Shown here: piece after piece, positions 23,650 to 33,188 of the stretch
Layout: each line of letters starts with the position of its first letter
Position numbering within the stretch: the stretch's first letter is position 1
Source of the DNA: Streptomyces sp. 846.5
Lineage (GTDB): Bacteria; Actinomycetota; Actinomycetes; Streptomycetales; Streptomycetaceae
Assembly (NCBI RefSeq): GCF_004365705.1
Contig: NZ_SOBN01000001.1
Coordinates: 4,760,001 to 4,824,000, forward strand
Direction of reading: 5' to 3'
Length of the DNA stretch: 64,000 nt
Made by a program: the position numbers and the translations under genes
The notes under the pieces: model-generated
Told to the model about the DNA's origin: nothing
Databases searched by the model: none
What the model saw: only the letters and a program-made list of their open reading frames with translations

Positions 23650-25023
23650 GTGGTCAGCAGCGCACTCCGCACGGCGGAGAAGCAGCACCTACCGGCCGCA
23701 GTCGCGCCGGTGGAAAGACCGTCGGCAGCCTGGTACCGGATGGACCGCTGGCCGCCGCGGCTGCTCGCGCCGGTCGGCTTCTGGTTCTGCACCCGGCTGA
23801 TCTTCGTGGCGATGACCGTCGCCAACAGGTTCGGCCGGGACTTCGAGACCTACCGGCTCTACCCGGTGTGGGCGGCGGAGCTGGCCAAGGGGCACTTCCC
23901 GGTCCACGACGTGATGTGGCAGTACCCGCCGGTGGCCGGGCTGATCTTCCTCGTCCCCAAGGCACTGCCCTTCCTCGGCTACGCCGATGCCTTCACCCTG
24001 CTGATCGTGGTCTGCGACGCGCTGGTGACGGGCCTGCTGCTGGCCTCGTCGCGCCGTCCCGGACGGAGCACCCACGGGGCCTGGCTGTGGGTGCTGGGGC
24101 TGCCGCTGATGCTGCAGGTCCCCTATGTGCGCTTCGACGTCGTGGTCACGGCGCTGGCGGTGGCCTCGGTGCTGGCGGTGAACCGCGCGCCGGTCACCAG
24201 CGGGGTGCTGGCCGGGCTGGGCGTCCTGGTCAAGGCCTGGCCGGTGATCGCGCTCGTCGGCGCGCCCAGGGGGCGGACCGCCCGCCGCTCCTGGCTCTCC
24301 GCGGTGGCCACCGTGGGGGCGGCGCTGGCGGCCACGGCCTCCGTCTTCAGCGGCGCGCTGGGCTTCCTCGGCGCGCAGGGCGCCCGGGGCATCGAGGTGG
24401 AGTCCGTGCCGGGGAGCCTGCTGCTGCTGGCCGAGCACTTCGGCTACGGCGGACACGCCCGCTACAGGTACGGGTCGATGCAGTTCAGCGGCGCCTATAC
24501 GCACACCCTGGCCGAGCTGGCGATCGGATGCACCGTCATCGGCTTCGGCTGGCTGCTGTGGTGGCGGATGCGGACCCGGGTGTGGCGGCCGGCCACGGCG
24601 GCCGACGCGATGATGACGGCGATCCTGATCTTCGTGACGACCAGCAGGGTGATCAGCCCCCAGTACCTGATCTGGCTGCTCGGCGCGGGAGCGGCCTGCC
24701 TGGCCTTCCAGGGCACCTCGCAGCGTCCGGTCGCGTACGCGATGCTCCCGCTGACGGCGCTGACCACGGTCGTCTACCCGATGGCGTGGACCCCGCTGCT
24801 GAAGCTGGAGATCGCTCCGCTGTCGGTGCTGCTGCTCCGCAACGCGGCCCTGGTGGCCCTCACCCTCTGGTCGGCGGCCCGGCTCTGGCGCTCCTCCGCG
24901 CCCCGTTACGGAGGCGGAGGAGCGCTGGGCTGGGACGGACCGACCGGCCGTCAGACCTGGTACTTGGCCGCTGCCGCGACCAGGGCGTTCTGCAGCGTCT
25001 GCACGCTGTTGTCCTTGAGGTAG
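23650..25023 (+). CDS. GT87-like membrane glycosyltransferase
   Basis: The 457-residue polytopic membrane protein resembles family 87 (DUF2029) polyprenol-phosphate-sugar transferases, which use a lipid-linked mannose on the outer face of the membrane. It has about ten hydrophobic segments and an extracytoplasmic acidic motif after the first helix (GRDFETYRLYPVWAAELAKG) followed by WQYPPVAG. GTG 23650 is chosen because AAGGAG lies at 23640-23645. The last 73 bp overlap the convergent sugar-binding-protein gene, so the C-terminal about 24 residues are atypical and may be read-through of a lost stop. The acceptor is unknown. Confidence 0.75.
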   Translation: MVSSALRTAEKQHLPAAVAPVERPSAAWYRMDRWPPRLLAPVGFWFCTRLIFVAMTVANRFGRDFETYRLYPVWAAELAKGHFPVHDVMWQYPPVAGLIFLVPKALPFLGYADAFTLLIVVCDALVTGLLLASSRRPGRSTHGAWLWVLGLPLMLQVPYVRFDVVVTALAVASVLAVNRAPVTSGVLAGLGVLVKAWPVIALVGAPRGRTARRSWLSAVATVGAALAATASVFSGALGFLGAQGARGIEVESVPGSLLLLAEHFGYGGHARYRYGSMQFSGAYTHTLAELAIGCTVIGFGWLLWWRMRTRVWRPATAADAMMTAILIFVTTSRVISPQYLIWLLGAGAACLAFQGTSQRPVAYAMLPLTALTTVVYPMAWTPLLKLEIAPLSVLLLRNAALVALTLWSAARLWRSSAPRYGGGGALGWDGPTGRQTWYLAAAATRAFCSVCTLLSLR

Positions 25024-26267
25024 CCGATCACCGCGTCGTCGATGGCCGTGTTCCACGCGGCGGAGGCGACCGCGCCGTGGGTGAGCGAGCCTGCGATGGT
25101 GTCCTTCTGCCACTCCCCCAGCGACCACTGCAGGTAGGGGTCGAACAGGTCGCGCTCGTCCGCGCTGACCGTCGACCGGGGCGGGATCGCCCCCTTGACG
25201 GAGGTGAAGTCGTCCTGCCCGGTCTGGCTGCCGCAGGTGGTCAGCCAGGCGATCGAGGCCTCCCGGTCCTTGGCGCCGACCGGCAGGGTGAAGCAGTCCG
25301 CGGCGAAGAGGAAGGTCCCCTGGGTGCCGGGGACCGGTGCCCAGGTGTAGTCGATGCCGCCGGTGAGCTTGAGCGTCACCTCGAAGTTGGCCTCGGTCCA
25401 GTCGCCCATGATCTGGTACGCGGCCGCGCCGCTGCCGACCAGTGAGCTGACCTGGTCCCAGCTGGCGTACTGGCTGCTGGTGCCGGGGGCGTAGCCCATG
25501 ATCTCGTGGAAGGTGCCGAGCGCGCTGCTGACCTTGGCCGAGTTCCAGTTGCCGCCCTTCTTCCACAGGGCGCCCCAGTCGTCGGCCTTGAGGGTGCTGA
25601 GCAGCACCGTCTCCATGATGTGCTTGACCTGCCAGTCCTGGCCCGGGTCCCGGGAGACGGCCAGCGGGATCTTCCCGTGGGCCTTGACCTTGGCCAGGTT
25701 GCCGATGAACTCGGTCATGTTCTTGGGGTCGGTGCTGATGCCGAGGCTCTTGCAGAGCGCGATGTTGGACCAGAGCACGTTGATGTGGTGGATGTCCACC
25801 GGCACCGAGTAGTACTTGCCGTCCCGCTGGATCAGCTTCAGCACCTGCTGGTTGAACTGCTTGTCCCAGCCCTGCTGCTGGTACAGGAAGGTGAGGTCCT
25901 CCACCTGCCCGGCCGTGATGTAGTCGCCGACCATCGCGCCGGCCTGGGCCTGGAAGGTGTCCGGGGGGTTCTTGGCGGCCAGCCGCTTGGCCAGCTCCGC
26001 CTTGGCGTTGGCGCCGGCGCCGCCGGTGACGGCGCGGTTCTGGAAGTTGACGTGCGGGTTGTTCTGGGAGAACACCGCCACGAGGGCACTGAGCGCATCC
26101 TTCTCACCACCCGCGGTCCACCACGAGAACACTTCGAGTTCGGTGGGTGCGCCGTTGGCGCCTGCGGTGGTCTTGGTGCCCGAGCTGCATGCGGAGAGCA
26201 GCCCGGTGCCTGCGGCTGCTCCTGCGACTCCAGAGGCGGCAAGGAAGGTGCGGCGGCTCATGGCCAT
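24951..26267 (-). CDS. Extracellular sugar-binding lipoprotein of an ABC transporter
   Basis: This family 1 solute-binding protein should capture a carbohydrate outside the membrane. The start MAMSRRTFLAASG is a twin-arginine signal, and LLSAC at about residue 26 is a lipobox, so it is probably a Tat-exported lipoprotein. The 438-residue body (FSWWTAGGEKDALSALVAVFSQNNP...) fits glucose/mannose-type binding proteins. No permease or ATPase gene is adjacent, so it is an orphan here and must use components encoded elsewhere. Its end overlaps the convergent GT87 gene by 73 bp. Confidence 0.88.
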   Translation of the reverse strand: MAMSRRTFLAASGVAGAAAGTGLLSACSSGTKTTAGANGAPTELEVFSWWTAGGEKDALSALVAVFSQNNPHVNFQNRAVTGGAGANAKAELAKRLAAKNPPDTFQAQAGAMVGDYITAGQVEDLTFLYQQQGWDKQFNQQVLKLIQRDGKYYSVPVDIHHINVLWSNIALCKSLGISTDPKNMTEFIGNLAKVKAHGKIPLAVSRDPGQDWQVKHIMETVLLSTLKADDWGALWKKGGNWNSAKVSSALGTFHEIMGYAPGTSSQYASWDQVSSLVGSGAAAYQIMGDWTEANFEVTLKLTGGIDYTWAPVPGTQGTFLFAADCFTLPVGAKDREASIAWLTTCGSQTGQDDFTSVKGAIPPRSTVSADERDLFDPYLQWSLGEWQKDTIAGSLTHGAVASAAWNTAIDDAVIGYLKDNSVQTLQNALVAAAAKYQV

Positions 26268-26406
26268 GTGTGGATGACTCCTGTCGTGCCCGTGACCGTG
26301 CCGTGCCGCCGTTGCACAAGGGCGCCACAGGTTCCCCGTGCCGCCGCTCGGTCAGGAACTGAGGGAGGGGGATCCACACGACCCGGCACAGATTACCTTC
26401 ACACGT

Positions 26407-26429
26407 TCAGATGAATAGGCATCATCTGA
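26407..26429. promoter_or_regulatory. Inverted repeat upstream of sugar-binding protein
   Basis: TCAGATG (26407-26413) and CATCTGA (26423-26429) form perfect 7-bp arms with a 9-bp spacer, about 140 bp upstream of the sugar-binding-protein start. It is a candidate operator for a sugar-responsive repressor. The 369-bp gap 26268-26636 holds this site, the terminator of the next gene and no supportable ORF. Confidence 0.4.
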
Positions 26430-26546
26430 CAGTCCGGCAAGGCCGTGCGTCAAGTCAGGAATCGCTCGGCGAGACGGATTCCGGGCACATTTCGGATACA
26501 TTCGACTGCGAAAATGACACCACTGCGGGTGGTGCGCCAGTGGAGT

Positions 26547-26574
26547 GAGGGGCGCCCGACTTGGGGCGCCCCTC
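26547..26574 (-). terminator. Terminator after LolA-like gene
   Basis: GAGGGGCGCC (26547-26556) and GGCGCCCCTC (26565-26574) form a perfect 10-bp stem with an 8-nt loop. It lies 63 bp past the stop of the leftward LolA-like gene and ahead of the sugar-binding-protein promoter. Confidence 0.8.
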
Positions 26575-26636
26575 CTGATTCCCCTGTGTAGCAAAGGGGT
26601 TCCGTTGTGCTACCGGGCTGGTGCCCGGCGATTCCG

Positions 26637-27902
26637 CTACTTCGCGGCCTGCTCCAGCAGGGCGGGGGTGACCGCGCCGGCGTAGACCGTGCCCTTGTCG
26701 GTGACCAGGACATTGATGAGCTTGGTGGAGATCAGCGTGCCGCCGGGAACCTGCTTCCCGAAGGACTTGATCGCGCTCAACTGCCCGGCCGTACCGGACT
26801 TGCCGCTCGCAGCGGCGCTGCTGGTGGCAGCGTCGAACCGGTAGATCGTGCTCCAACCGGTGCCGATCGTATTGACGCTGTGATCGTTCGCGCCACCGTT
26901 CGCCGTGACGACCTTCGAGTCCTTCGCTCCGCCCTTTTCGGTAACCGCGCCGTGACCGGCCGCAGCCGCACCGCCGCTGCTCTGCTGCTGGACCACCTTG
27001 GTCCCGCTCGGCGGGGTGAAGTCGAAGGTGCTCGCCGCCGGAGTGGCGAACGACACAGTGCTGAATCCGATCTTGAGGATCGGGTCGCTGCCGTCCGCCG
27101 GGTTCACCTGCACCTGGAGCGGCAGCCCGTTGGCGGCGTCCACCGAGATCAGGACGTCGCCGATGGTTGAGCCCGAGCCCTTCGGCTTCACGCTGAGCAC
27201 GTACACCGACTGGTCGGCGACCACGGAGGGACTGGCCATCGACACCGTGGTGGAGGAACCGAGCGCGGCCAGCGCCTGGGTGGCCGCCTGCTGCGGGTCG
27301 GTCAGTCCCCTGTCCTGGGTGGCGGCGGCGCCGGCCTGCAGGCCGGTGACGTGCGTCGCGGACTTCCCCTGCGCGTCGTAGGCCCAGGCCGAACTGCCGT
27401 TGTGGACCAGGGTGAAGGCCGTGCCCGAGTCGCTGGAGGAGACCAGCTGCCGGTCCTTGCCGTCCGCGGCCACCTGGAAGGTGTGCGTTCCACCCGAGAC
27501 CAGCGCGACCAGCTGCTTCTCCGCCAGCTGGGCCTGCGAGGCCTGGCCGGTGCTGCCGCCCGAACCCGCCACGGCGGACGGGATCGCCGCGGCGATCTGC
27601 GAGGGGATGCCCAGGTCCACCGTCGCCTGGACGTTGCCGGAGAATGCCTGCGTCTTGCTCGCCAGCACCTTGGCCAGCAGCTGCTGCGCGGTGATCGACG
27701 GCGGGTCCTGGCTAGCGGCGAGCGCCGGTACGGCAGCCACCCCCGCTACCGCGACCACCGCGATCGCGGCCGGGACCAGCACCCTGCGCCGGCCCTTGCC
27801 GCGCGGTGCCCCGTCACCGGCGGTCGCCGCGCCGGGCAGGTCCTGTCCCGCTCCGGGCGCGGGGATGCGCACGGGGCCGTTCTCGTTCTCGTCGTTCGTC
27901 AT
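26637..27902 (-). CDS. LolA-like membrane-anchored exported protein
   Basis: The 421-residue protein has an N-terminal cytoplasmic segment, one transmembrane helix at about residues 40-62 ([22 protein letters not shown]) and an extracytoplasmic domain. The pattern [31 protein letters not shown] and [18 protein letters not shown] is that of LolA/DUF2092-type folds. In Gram-positives these may bind lipids or lipoproteins at the membrane. The ATG at 27902 is chosen for its GGAGGG site; an ATG 36 bp further upstream has no ribosome site. The middle contains Ser/Ala/Gly-rich linkers. Exact role unknown. Confidence 0.75.
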   Translation of the reverse strand: MTNDENENGPVRIPAPGAGQDLPGAATAGDGAPRGKGRRRVLVPAAIAVVAVAGVAAVPALAASQDPPSITAQQLLAKVLASKTQAFSGNVQATVDLGIPSQIAAAIPSAVAGSGGSTGQASQAQLAEKQLVALVSGGTHTFQVAADGKDRQLVSSSDSGTAFTLVHNGSSAWAYDAQGKSATHVTGLQAGAAATQDRGLTDPQQAATQALAALGSSTTVSMASPSVVADQSVYVLSVKPKGSGSTIGDVLISVDAANGLPLQVQVNPADGSDPILKIGFSTVSFATPAASTFDFTPPSGTKVVQQQSSGGAAAAGHGAVTEKGGAKDSKVVTANGGANDHSVNTIGTGWSTIYRFDAATSSAAASGKSGTAGQLSAIKSFGKQVPGGTLISTKLINVLVTDKGTVYAGAVTPALLEQAAK

Positions 27903-28040
27903 GGTGCCGTTTCCCTCCGTCTGCGCGGCCGGCCGCACCGCTCCCCTCGACGGCCCGTGCCCTTGCTACCCATTAGACGCCTACCCGGTTCCCGGCGGAT
28001 CGCTCGCGCGGGGGAACTCGGGTCCGCCTGGCGGAGCAGC

Positions 28041-28065
28041 CGACCCTGAGACCGTCTCAGGGTCG
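28041..28065. promoter_or_regulatory. Perfect 25-bp palindrome upstream of cofGH
   Basis: CGACCCTGAGAC-C-GTCTCAGGGTCG is a perfect 12-1-12 palindrome ending 31 bp before the cofGH start codon, at or near the expected -35 position. It is a good repressor/operator candidate. As it also folds into a strong hairpin, a terminator role is possible, but no rightward gene precedes it. Confidence 0.6.
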
Positions 28066-28082
28066 CCGTCACCTTTCCCGGT

Positions 28083-28088
28083 TAAGGT
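28083..28088 (+). promoter_or_regulatory. Candidate -10 element giving a leaderless cofGH mRNA
   Basis: TAAGGT fits the actinobacterial TANNNT -10 hexamer and lies 7 bp before the ATG at 28096. Transcription would begin at or next to the start codon. No Shine-Dalgarno sequence is present between it and the ATG, consistent with a leaderless transcript. Confidence 0.55.
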
Positions 28089-28095
28089 TCACAGC

Positions 28096-30681
28096 ATGAA
28101 GGATCAGGGAGCCCAGCAGGCAACGCCGACCGCCAACGCCATGCGCCGCGCGCTGCACCGCGCCCGCGAGGGCGTGGCGCTCGACCTGGGGGAGGCCGCC
28201 GTCCTGCTCCAGGCGCGCGGGGACGACCTGCGGGACCTGTGCGGCACGGCCGCCCGGATCCGCGACGCGGGCCTGGCGGCGGCGGGGCGGCCCGGGGTGG
28301 TCACCTACTCGAAGAAGGTGTTCATCCCGCTCACCCGGCTCTGCCGGGACCGTTGCCACTACTGCACCTTCGTCACCGTCCCCGGCAAGCTCCGCGCCGA
28401 GGGGCACGGCCTCTACCTCTCGCCGGACGAGGTCCTCGACATCGCCCGCGAGGGCGCGGCCCTGGGCTGCAAGGAGGCGCTGTTCACCCTCGGCGACCGC
28501 CCCGAGGACCGCTGGCCCGAGGCCCGCGAGTGGCTCGACGCCCACGGCTACGACGACACCCTCGCCTACGTCCGGGCCATGTCGATCCGGGTGCTGGAGG
28601 AGACCGGGCTGCTGCCGCACCTCAACCCGGGGGTGCTGAGCTGGACCGACTTCCAGCGGCTGAAGCCGGTCGCGCCGTCCATGGGGATGATGCTGGAGAC
28701 CACCGCGACCCGGCTCTGGTCCGAGCCCGGCGGCCCGCACTTCGGCTCGCCGGACAAGGAGCCCGCCGTCCGGCTGCGGGTGCTGGAGGACGCCGGCCGC
28801 TCCAACGTCCCCTTCACCAGCGGGGTGCTGATCGGCATCGGCGAGACGTACGAGGAGCGGGCCGACGCGCTGTTCGCGCTGCGGCGGATCTCCCGGCAGT
28901 ACCACGGGCTGCAGGAGGTCATCGTCCAGAACTTCCGGGCCAAGCCCGACACCGCGATGCGCGCCATGCCCGACGCCGAGCTGGAGGAGCTGGCCGCGAC
29001 CATCGCCGTGGCCCGGGTCATCCTCGGCCCCTCCGCCCGGATCCAGGCCCCGCCGAACCTGGTCGATTCTGAGTACGCGTTGATCATCGGCGCCGGCATC
29101 GACGACTGGGGCGGCGTCTCGCCGCTGACGCCGGATCACGTCAACCCCGAGCGCCCCTGGCCGCACATCGAGGACCTGGCCGCGCGCACCGCCGAGTCCG
29201 GTTTCGAGCTGCGCGAGCGGCTCACCGTCTACCCGGAGTACGTGAAGCACGGCGAGCCGTGGCTGGATCCGCGCGTACTGCCCCATGTACGGGCCCTGGC
29301 GGACCCGGAGACGGGCTTGGCGCGCCCGGAGGCCCTCCCGGTCGGCCTGCCCTGGCAGGAGCCGGACGAGGCCTTCAGGCCGTCCGGCCGGACCGACCTC
29401 CACGCGAGCATCGACACCGAGGGCCGCTCCGGCGACCGCCGCGCCGACTTCGACGAGGTCTACGGCGACTGGGAGGCCCTGCGGGAGCAGGCCGTCGAGC
29501 ACTCCGTCCCGTCCCGGATCGACGGCGACGTGCGGGAGGCGCTGCGGACCGCCGCGGACGACCCCACCCGGCTGACGGACGATCAGGCGCTGGCCCTGTT
29601 CCACGCCGACGGGCCGGCCCTGGACGCGCTCTGCGGCATCGCCGACGACGTGCGGCGATCGGCCGTCGGGGACACCGTGACCTACTGCGTCACCAGGAAC
29701 ATCAACTTCACCAATGTCTGCTACACCGGCTGCCGCTTCTGCGCCTTCGCGCAGCGCCGCACCGACGCGGACGCCTACACCCTCTCCCTGGAGCAGGTCG
29801 CCGACCGGGCGGAGCAGGCCTGGGAGGTCGGCGCCACCGAGGTCTGCATGCAGGGGGGTATCCACCCCGACCTGCCCGGCACCGCGTACTTCGACATCGC
29901 GAGGGCGGTGAAGGCCCGGGTCCCCGGCATCCATGTGCACGCCTTCTCGCCGATGGAGGTCGTCAACGGCGCGACCCGCACCGGACTGTCCATCAGGGAG
30001 TGGCTGCAGCAGGCCAAGGAGGCCGGACTGGACTCCATTCCGGGGACGGCGGCGGAGATCCTGGACGACGAGGTCCGCTGGATCCTCACCAAGGGGAAGC
30101 TGCCGGCGGCGACCTGGGTGGAGGTCGTCTCCACCGCGCACGAGCTGGGGCTGCGCAGCTCGTCCACGATGATGTACGGGCATGTGGACCAGCCCCGGCA
30201 CTGGCTCGGCCACCTGCGGCTGCTGGGGCAGATCCAGGAACGCACCGGGGGTTTCACCGAGTTCGTGACGCTGCCGTTCATCCACACCAACGCGCCGGTC
30301 TACCTGGCCGGGATCGCCCGCCCCGGGCCCACCCTGCGGGACAACCGCGCGGTCACGGCGATGGCGCGGCTGCTGCTGCACGAGCGCATCCCCAACATCC
30401 AGACCAGCTGGGTGAAGCTGGGGTCCGAGGGCGCGGCGGAGATGCTGCGCTCCGGCGCGAACGACCTCGGCGGGACGCTGATGGAGGAGACCATCTCCCG
30501 GATGGCCGGATCGGCCTACGGCAGCTACGAGTCCATCCGGGGTCTGGAGGCCATCGCCGCAGCAGCGGGACGGCCTGCGGCCCAGCGCACCACCACCTAC
30601 GGCGAAGTCCCCGCAGAGCGGCGAGCGGCGGCGCTGGCGTCCGATGGGCACCTTCCACAGCTGCTCCCACTCGCGGATTGA
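28096..30681 (+). CDS. fbiC: Bifunctional FO synthase (CofG-CofH fusion, FbiC)
   Basis: It makes 7,8-didemethyl-8-hydroxy-5-deazariboflavin, the F420 chromophore, from a ribityl-uracil precursor and tyrosine. It holds two radical-SAM domains. The N-terminal CofG half has the CX3CX2C motif at Cys83, Cys87 and Cys90 (CRDRCHYC). The C-terminal CofH half has it at Cys542, Cys546 and Cys549 (CYTGCRFC). At 861 residues it matches actinobacterial FbiC. The ATG at 28096 has no ribosome site but a fitting -10 box 7 bp upstream. The open frame extends back to 27400 only as antisense to the LolA-like gene. Confidence 0.96.
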   Translation: MKDQGAQQATPTANAMRRALHRAREGVALDLGEAAVLLQARGDDLRDLCGTAARIRDAGLAAAGRPGVVTYSKKVFIPLTRLCRDRCHYCTFVTVPGKLRAEGHGLYLSPDEVLDIAREGAALGCKEALFTLGDRPEDRWPEAREWLDAHGYDDTLAYVRAMSIRVLEETGLLPHLNPGVLSWTDFQRLKPVAPSMGMMLETTATRLWSEPGGPHFGSPDKEPAVRLRVLEDAGRSNVPFTSGVLIGIGETYEERADALFALRRISRQYHGLQEVIVQNFRAKPDTAMRAMPDAELEELAATIAVARVILGPSARIQAPPNLVDSEYALIIGAGIDDWGGVSPLTPDHVNPERPWPHIEDLAARTAESGFELRERLTVYPEYVKHGEPWLDPRVLPHVRALADPETGLARPEALPVGLPWQEPDEAFRPSGRTDLHASIDTEGRSGDRRADFDEVYGDWEALREQAVEHSVPSRIDGDVREALRTAADDPTRLTDDQALALFHADGPALDALCGIADDVRRSAVGDTVTYCVTRNINFTNVCYTGCRFCAFAQRRTDADAYTLSLEQVADRAEQAWEVGATEVCMQGGIHPDLPGTAYFDIARAVKARVPGIHVHAFSPMEVVNGATRTGLSIREWLQQAKEAGLDSIPGTAAEILDDEVRWILTKGKLPAATWVEVVSTAHELGLRSSSTMMYGHVDQPRHWLGHLRLLGQIQERTGGFTEFVTLPFIHTNAPVYLAGIARPGPTLRDNRAVTAMARLLLHERIPNIQTSWVKLGSEGAAEMLRSGANDLGGTLMEETISRMAGSAYGSYESIRGLEAIAAAAGRPAAQRTTTYGEVPAERRAAALASDGHLPQLLPLAD

Positions 30682-30686
30682 CAACA

Positions 30687-30758
30687 AGGGGCGCGGGGAA
30701 CTGCGCTGCCAACCATGCACCTTCGTAGGGGGCTGGTCGCGCAGTTCCCCGCGCCCCT
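30687..30758. terminator. Bidirectional terminator between fbiC and the MFS gene
   Basis: AGGGGCGCGGGGAACTGCGC (30687-30706) and its exact reverse complement (30739-30758) form a 20-bp perfect stem with a 32-nt loop between two convergent genes. The same sequence element occurs at 16368 as a single arm. T/A residues flank both sides (CCCCTAAAAG), so it can terminate in both directions. Confidence 0.85.
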
Positions 30759-30767
30759 AAAAGCTAC

Positions 30768-32153
30768 TCAGGCGGCGTCGCGGAGGCGCAGTTCTATCTG
30801 CTCAAGGCTCTGCTGCTTGGTCTCCTTGACCAGTAGCCAGGTCAGGACAAAGAGCAGTGCGTTGATCCCGGCGAAGACATACATCGACTTGCCCAGCCCC
30901 AGATGGTTGTGGTCGGACATGATCGGGAAGACCGCCGAGATGATCCCGGTCGCGGCCCACAGCACCACCGCGCCGACGCCCATGCCGATGCTCCGCACCT
31001 TCAGTGGGAAGACCTCGGACATCATCACCCAGACCACCGCGCCCCAGCCCAGCTCGTACCCGGCCAGGTACAGCACCAGCAGGATCACCGCGAGCGTGCC
31101 CAGCGTGTTCTTGTCGTGGACGTTGAGGATGACCCAGCCGGTCAGGCCGAGCGTGATCACCATCACCACATTGCCGATCAGCAGCAGCGGCTTCCGCCCC
31201 CAGCGGTCGACCACGAACACCACCCACGCGGTGAACGCCAGCTTGGTGACCCCCAGGATGATCGCCGACAGCAGCGCGGTGTTCGCGGTGAAGCCCAGCG
31301 AGACCAGCATGGTCGGGAAGTAGGCGTTGATCGCGTTCACCCCGCTGAACTGCTGGCCGACGGCGAGCAGCAGCGCGACGAACAGCATCGGCCGGACCCA
31401 CCCGGCCCCCAGGTCGCGGATCCGTCCGCTCTGCTGGCTGTCCAGCGCGATGACCTCGCGGATGGACGCGACCTCCGCGTCGATGTCGTCGCCCTCGCGG
31501 CCGTGGGTGCTGGCCAGCACCGCGCGGGCCTCGTCCTCCTTGCCGGTGTTGAGCAGCCAGCGCGGGGTCTCCGGGAGCAGGGTCAGGCCGACGATCAGGA
31601 TGACCGCGGGCACGATCGCCCCGGCGAACATCCAGCGCCACAGGTGGTGCGGCTGCAGCCAGTAGCTGACCAGGAAGGCGATCAGGATGCCGCTGACGAT
31701 GAAGATCTGGTTGAGCGCGCCCATCGCGCCGCGGATCCGGGCCGGGGCCAGCTCGGAGATGTAGGTCGGCACGGTCGCGGAGGAGAGGCCGATGCCGACG
31801 CCGAGCAAGGTGCGGAAGCCGACCAGGGAGTCGAAGGTGGGCGCCAGCGAGCAGGCGACGGTCCCGAGGATGACGACCGCGCCGGCGGCCATGATGGTGC
31901 GGCGGCGGCCGGCCCGGTTGCTCAGCCGTCCGGCCAGCCCGGCCCCGATCATCGCGCCGACCGAGAGGCTCGCGGTGAGCACGCCCTTCTCGAAGCCGGT
32001 CAGGCTCCAGACCTTGTTGATCACGACCAGGATGCCGGAGATGATCCCGAGGTCGTAGCCGAAGAGGATGCCGCCGAGGGCACCGAAGAAGTAGAGCGTC
32101 GCCGGGTTGATCCTGCGCAGTGCGGACGGCGGTGCGGTTGCGGTCTGGGTCAT
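30768..32153 (-). CDS. MFS sugar porter
   Basis: This major-facilitator protein of the sugar-porter family has 461 residues and 12 hydrophobic segments. It carries GGILFGYDLGIISG in the first helix, the RAGRRR loop 2-3 motif, PETPRWLL at the end of helix 6 (PESPRWL-type), QQFSGVNAINAYFP in helix 7 and DRWGRKPLLL. It probably takes up a hexose or pentose by proton symport. ATG 32153 begins just before the conserved lead-in. The substrate cannot be set from sequence. Confidence 0.9.
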   Translation of the reverse strand: MTQTATAPPSALRRINPATLYFFGALGGILFGYDLGIISGILVVINKVWSLTGFEKGVLTASLSVGAMIGAGLAGRLSNRAGRRRTIMAAGAVVILGTVACSLAPTFDSLVGFRTLLGVGIGLSSATVPTYISELAPARIRGAMGALNQIFIVSGILIAFLVSYWLQPHHLWRWMFAGAIVPAVILIVGLTLLPETPRWLLNTGKEDEARAVLASTHGREGDDIDAEVASIREVIALDSQQSGRIRDLGAGWVRPMLFVALLLAVGQQFSGVNAINAYFPTMLVSLGFTANTALLSAIILGVTKLAFTAWVVFVVDRWGRKPLLLIGNVVMVITLGLTGWVILNVHDKNTLGTLAVILLVLYLAGYELGWGAVVWVMMSEVFPLKVRSIGMGVGAVVLWAATGIISAVFPIMSDHNHLGLGKSMYVFAGINALLFVLTWLLVKETKQQSLEQIELRLRDAA

Positions 32154-32501
32154 GGCAGGTCGCCTTGTCTCGTTTACTCACCTGGATGGTCGTCAGCGCG
32201 CTTCGCAGGACCGACCGGTAGGTAAAGGAGCTTTCCTTGCTTGACTCCGCTTCCGGATTGAAGCGCGCTCCTGACACCTGGTCAAGGGCGTGCGTTCACA
32301 TCCGGGATCGGTGACCCAGGCGGGATGTCAGGTATCGGGAGGAGAGTCCTGAATTAGGAGTTCATATCCCTGAACTATGATCTGCAGGTGGAACGATTTT
32401 ACCTTCCCTTGACTGTCATGGTGATTGCTTGAAACGACGGCCGCTCCGCACGATGAACCCACGCTTCGTCAGGACCGACCGGACCGTCACCCGAGGAGGA
32501 G
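32154..32501. other. 348-bp intergenic region, promoter side of the MFS gene
   Basis: No coding sequence is supportable here. It must hold the leftward MFS promoter and the end of the PPOX gene transcript. A short inverted repeat AGTTCA-TATCCC-TGAACT lies at 32359-32376 in locally AT-richer DNA and may be a regulator site. No strong terminator is seen. Confidence 0.4.
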
Positions 32502-33161
32502 TCACTCGTAGCGGTACTTCAGGGAATCGGCCTCGGTCTGCTCGATGTCCGCGATCGTCAGCCCCGGCAGCCGGAGCTGAGCCAGCGTCACCTCCGCCGA
32601 GGAGGGCTGGGCGTCCTTGGGCAGCCACTGCTCCGGCCGCCAGGCCGAGGACCGCAGCAGCGACTTGGGGCAGTGCGGGTAGACCTCCTCGATCCCCACC
32701 ACCAGCGCGCTGACCGGCGGCTTCCCCACGGCGGTCAGCTGCCGCAGCAGGTCCGGACGGGTCGAGACGCAGGCGCGGCCGTTGACCCGCAGGGTGGTGG
32801 GGCGGCCCGGGATCAGGAACAGCAGTCCGGCGCGGCCGGTGGCGACCACGTTGTGCAGGGTGTCCAGGCGCTTGTTGCCGGTCGCGTCCGGGATCGCCAC
32901 CGTCCGGGAGTCCAGCACGGAGACGAACCCGGCCGGACCGCCGCGCGGCGAGACGTCGCAGTTGCCCTCGGGGTCCGCGCTGGCGACCAGGACCAGCGAG
33001 GAGCAGCCGATCAGTGCGGCCGTCTGCGGCGTCAGCACGTCCATCTGCTTGCGGACGGCGGCCTCGCCGGGCTGCTCGTAGAGCTCGCGCAACTGCTCCG
33101 GGTCGGTGATGGCGTCGGCCCGCAGGGCCTCGAAGGTGCCGGTTCCGGCAGTGGTCGTCAT
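32502..33161 (-). CDS. PPOX-type FMN-binding flavoprotein
   Basis: This is a pyridoxamine-5'-phosphate-oxidase-like split beta-barrel protein of 219 residues. The FMN-binding pattern VLVASADPEGNCDVSPRGGPAGFVSVLDSRTVAIPDATGNKRLDTLHNVV fits the family in which the ring-stacking loop reads DVSPRG. Such actinobacterial proteins are usually oxidoreductases or heme/flavin-binding proteins of unknown substrate. The stop is 28 bp from the next leftward gene's end, so it may share a transcript with the SDR. Confidence 0.82.
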   Translation of the reverse strand: MTTTAGTGTFEALRADAITDPEQLRELYEQPGEAAVRKQMDVLTPQTAALIGCSSLVLVASADPEGNCDVSPRGGPAGFVSVLDSRTVAIPDATGNKRLDTLHNVVATGRAGLLFLIPGRPTTLRVNGRACVSTRPDLLRQLTAVGKPPVSALVVGIEEVYPHCPKSLLRSSAWRPEQWLPKDAQPSSAEVTLAQLRLPGLTIADIEQTEADSLKYRYE

Positions 33162-33188
33162 GGCATCGACCCTAACGAGCCGGGGTGT

